From: Chaetoderma sp. LZ-2023a
Taxonomy: Eukaryota; Mollusca; Caudofoveata; Chaetodermatida; Chaetodermatidae
Direction: 5' to 3'
NCBI GenBank assembly: GCA_034401795.1
Contig: CM067369.1
Location: 86,003,129-86,067,128, forward strand
Length of the DNA: 64,000 nt
The notes under the pieces are model-generated. The model was not told where the DNA came from, made no database searches, and saw nothing but the letters and a program-made list of their open reading frames with translations. Positions 63,042 to 64,000 of the stretch are shown piece after piece. The stretch's first letter is position 1, and the number at the start of each line of letters is the position of its first letter. The translations under genes and the position numbers were made by a program.

Positions 63042-63115
63042 ACTGACTCGGTTATTTATTCAAGTGGTAATATTTTAAAAAGCAGTCCTCTTTTGACCTG
63101 TGTCTCCATTCATCA
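63042..63115. repeat. Foldback repeat family A, copy 11, right half
   Basis: ACTGACTCGGTTATTTATTC, AAGTGGTAATATTTTAAAAA and CTCTTTTGACC complete the hairpin begun at 59195. Confidence 0.75.
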
Positions 63116-63301
63116 AGACTATGGTAAAGGCTGGATTTGGCCAGATTGACAATTAAGTGGTTAAGAGAACAGCTGTCCTTAGTGATTATTGGGTATTTGG
63201 TTGGCATAGAAGTACAGCACAGCTCATAAATAAATTAACATGTTTCCAAAACAGAAACAGAAACATGTTAGTTAGTACAATTTTGAGCACGGTGTAAAAA
63301 A

Positions 63302-63352
63302 TGTTCTGTTGAAAATTTTGTACTTAATTTGATTGGAAGCCCTGTAATATCC
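63302..63352. repeat. Foldback repeat family B, half copy
   Basis: TTCTGTTGAAAATTTTGTAC and TTAATTTGATTGGAAGC; the facing arm is missing. Confidence 0.5.
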
Positions 63353-63364
63353 AACACTACTCTA

Positions 63365-63605
63365 TTTAACCCTTTAAACTGTGAATTAATTTTTTTAAAT
63401 TATAATTTTCTCTTAGAAAATGTCAATGTGCAGACCAAGAGAAGACTATTTTTGAAAATTTACCACTGGAATGACTGGCTCGGTTATCGAGCCAGTCATT
63501 CTAGTGGTAAATTTTCAAAAAAGAGTCCTTGGTCTGCAAATGGACATTTCTCAAGGCTACTGCAGAAGCTGTTTTTGGCTGCTATGAGTGTTACAGGGCT
63601 AAAAG
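63365..63605. mobile_element. Foldback MITE family A, copy 12 (best preserved)
   Basis: Outer ends AACCCTTTAAACTGTGAA and CTATGAGTGTTACAGGGCT. Inner arms: GTGCAGACCAAGAGAAGAC / TCCTTGGTCTGCAAATGG and TTTACCACTGGAATGACTGG / CCAGTCATTCTAGTGGTAAA around the loop CTCGGTTATCGAG. Arms of about 65 bases. Confidence 0.85.
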
Positions 63606-63847
63606 CTAGCATTGATTACACACATACCTTATATCTAGAATCTTTATGGAAGAATATGGCTCGTTGCGAAAGAGATTTTTAATGAATGGCACAATGTGAT
63701 GACCTAAAACAAAGAATAACACTGTGTGTAGAAATCTATCTATCTTTAACCAGATTTATGTTTTTCCAATTTCCAGAATATTCACCTGATGGTCATAAAA
63801 GATATTGTATCCTGATATAGGTAAGAATTTCTTTAATTCTTCTCTCA

Positions 63848-64000
63848 ATAGGATGAACCAATTCACCTTTCCAGAGTATCCATCTATGACCTGACGTCAT
63901 ATGATGTCATAATTAACTAAGTGATGTGTATGCTGACATCATAATCATGACATCATGAATGATTCCATATCGCCTTTTAACACTTAATAGTCCAACACGT
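63848..64000 (-). repeat. Dispersed repeat family C, inverted copy
   Basis: The complement reads ACGTGTTGGACTATTAAGTG, GATTATGATGTCAGCATACA, CATATGACGTCAGGTCATAG and GGATACTCTGGAAAGGTGAA, parallel to 58578-58725. Confidence 0.75.

Overview
This window is eukaryotic repeat-rich DNA, most likely from a marine invertebrate and plausibly a mollusc. No host gene is recognisable: essentially all recognised coding sequence belongs to mobile elements, many nested or broken. The mollusc suggestion rests on the ensemble (DIRS, Polinton, CR1-like and RNase H-bearing LINEs, many foldback MITEs) and on a roughly 1 kb non-coding repeat at 55.7-56.8 kb whose ends have the GGCCTGTATCGCTCACCT / AGGTGAGTTAATAAAGG form that I associate with molluscan genomes. 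It is an inference, not a proof. A 500-base run of N at 41748-42247 is an assembly gap.

Layout. 1-4950: decayed DIRS-like retroelement on the minus strand. 5621-10090: one CR1-like LINE copy split by a 3.1 kb hAT-like insertion (6347-9465); when one copy of the 6-bp target duplication is removed, the LINE reading frame rejoins exactly. 10687-10949: GC-rich foldback MITE. About 11224-25712: a decayed Polinton/Maverick carrying protein-primed DNA polymerase B, RVE-type integrase, FtsK/HerA-like packaging ATPase, a major-capsid candidate, a second capsid-family-like protein, a coiled-coil protein, small membrane proteins and an intact 412-aa membrane protein. 25.7-27.4 kb: minus-strand copies of a tRNA-derived SINE and an unrecognised ORF. 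27.8-28.6 kb: 3' end of a Penelope-like element with a GIY-YIG domain. 31.1-40.8 kb: six broken LINE fragments and two trinucleotide microsatellites. 41265-41738: MITE with an 8-bp target duplication. 43728-50782: a nearly complete DIRS element with inverted terminal repeats, internal complementary region, gag-like ORF1, RT/RNase H and tyrosine recombinase. 51.1-52.2 kb: LINE RT fragment. 53942-54138: near-perfect 197-bp palindrome. 59261-63041: nearly full-length LINE with endonuclease, RT and RNase H, inserted in the loop of a hairpin repeat. Short palindromic families, here called A (about 12 copies), B (about 9) and C (2-3), recur through the whole window, often side by side.

How it works together. 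The Polinton is the richest unit. Its genes lie on both strands, and most starts are preceded by the same small module: a TTTAAA-type core (GTTTAAAC when shared by divergent genes) followed 5-15 bp later by a TATATA/CTATAG box just before the ATG. Three divergent gene pairs share one core with a TATA-like box on one or both sides, which suggests a uniform, element-encoded expression programme. The copy is dead: several frameshifts and about a dozen in-frame stops, the latter mostly explicable as C-to-T changes (all five in the polymerase are TGA). The DIRS element at 44-51 kb is the best-preserved and perhaps the youngest element; a 1-base change in a G5 run separates the start of the RT region from the rest, and RT/RNase H is entirely overlapped by a second open frame leading into the recombinase.
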